Source: JBDKLC01 sp964500215
Lineage (GTDB): Bacteria > Patescibacteriota > Minisyncoccia > Phycocordibacterales > CAIZLB01
Assembly: GCA_964500215.1 (NCBI GenBank)
Contig: CAZCNA010000034.1
Location: forward strand, 1 to 5,132
Length of the DNA stretch: 5,132 nucleotides
Reading direction: 5' to 3'
A program made the position numbers and the translations under genes. Numbering within the stretch: the first letter of the stretch is position 1; the number at the start of each line of letters is the position of its first letter. Below are positions 5,010 through 5,132 of this stretch, in pieces. Below the pieces are notes generated by a model, which had not been told where the DNA came from, searched no databases, and saw only the letters and a list, made by a program, of their open reading frames with translations.

Positions 5010-5132
5010 TTATGCTGAGAATTCTTTGATGATCTGCGCTTCATCTTCTTTTGAGAAAGATTTCTTAAATCGCGCCCTGCTCTGCCCCTTCACCCTCGCT
5101 TCGCACTCACTCCAGGTTGCGTGAGTTTTCAC
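5010..5132 (-). CDS. C-terminal end of a protein with a viroplasmin / RNase H1 N-terminal-type domain (runs off right edge)
   Basis: The minus strand has an open frame of 40 residues from the window edge to a TAA at 5012-5010. It contains THATWSECEARVKG (3-16), then RARFKKSFSKEDEAQII (19-35) and ends KEFSA. The pattern T-W-x-E-C-x-x-x-V-K-G...A-[RK]-[FY]-K-x-[FS]...EA resembles the caulimovirus viroplasmin domain (Pfam PF01693), which in bacteria is found at the N-terminus of RNase H1 and in small stand-alone proteins and is thought to bind RNA-DNA hybrids or dsRNA. Here the domain is at the very C-terminus, so there is no RNase H catalytic domain after it; an unusual order or a small stand-alone protein is implied. 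It lies 53 bp upstream of comEC on the same strand. The assignment rests on a short segment. Confidence 0.6.
   Translation of the reverse strand: MKTHATWSECEARVKGQSRARFKKSFSKEDEAQIIKEFSA

Overview
The window looks like a piece of the chromosome of a Patescibacteria/CPR bacterium, probably of the Parcubacteria lineage. This is inferred from protein character and gene style, not from a search. The clues are a short 80-residue L28 with an 'NLQKKRIYIPEL' core, a Firmicutes-like S12 with an N-terminal insertion, a ComEC split into separate genes, frequent CGA arginine codons, very short intergenic gaps and almost no Shine-Dalgarno sequences. Standard bacterial code fits every gene.

Layout, left to right. 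The left end holds the start of the str operon on the minus strand: rpsL (S12, 737-324) and then rpsG (S7, from 199 and running off the left edge), with a 124-bp gap between them that holds a small hairpin. Upstream of rpsL lies a structured 181-bp gap and then a minus-strand site-2-type membrane metalloprotease (M50, 1536-919). It diverges across 63 bp from rpmB (L28, 1600-1842, plus). rpmB ends at a strong bidirectional terminator (1881-1911) shared with a convergent minus-strand gene for a membrane-anchored metallo-beta-lactamase-fold protein (2819-1911) that matches the C-terminal nuclease-like domain of ComEC. Only 19 bp separate its start from the start of a divergent Fe/Mn superoxide dismutase (2839-3432, plus). 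The dismutase gene converges on the comEC channel gene (4956-3547, minus), which carries the DUF4131 and Competence domains but no lactamase domain. A second bidirectional terminator contains the comEC stop codon. At the right edge is the C-terminal end of a protein with a viroplasmin/RNase H1 N-terminal-type domain (5132-5010, minus).

How the parts relate. The two ComEC pieces would together rebuild the canonical DNA-uptake protein: an inner-membrane channel plus an external hydrolase-like domain. Here they are separate genes with an oppositely oriented dismutase gene between them. The ribosomal genes and the protease are housekeeping. I see no mobile element, CRISPR array, tRNA or rRNA. No gene-less stretch exceeds 300 bases. 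I did not find a convincing new multi-gene system. The points most worth checking are the split ComEC locus, the altered conserved loop of S12, and -10-like boxes placed so close to start codons that leaderless translation is likely.
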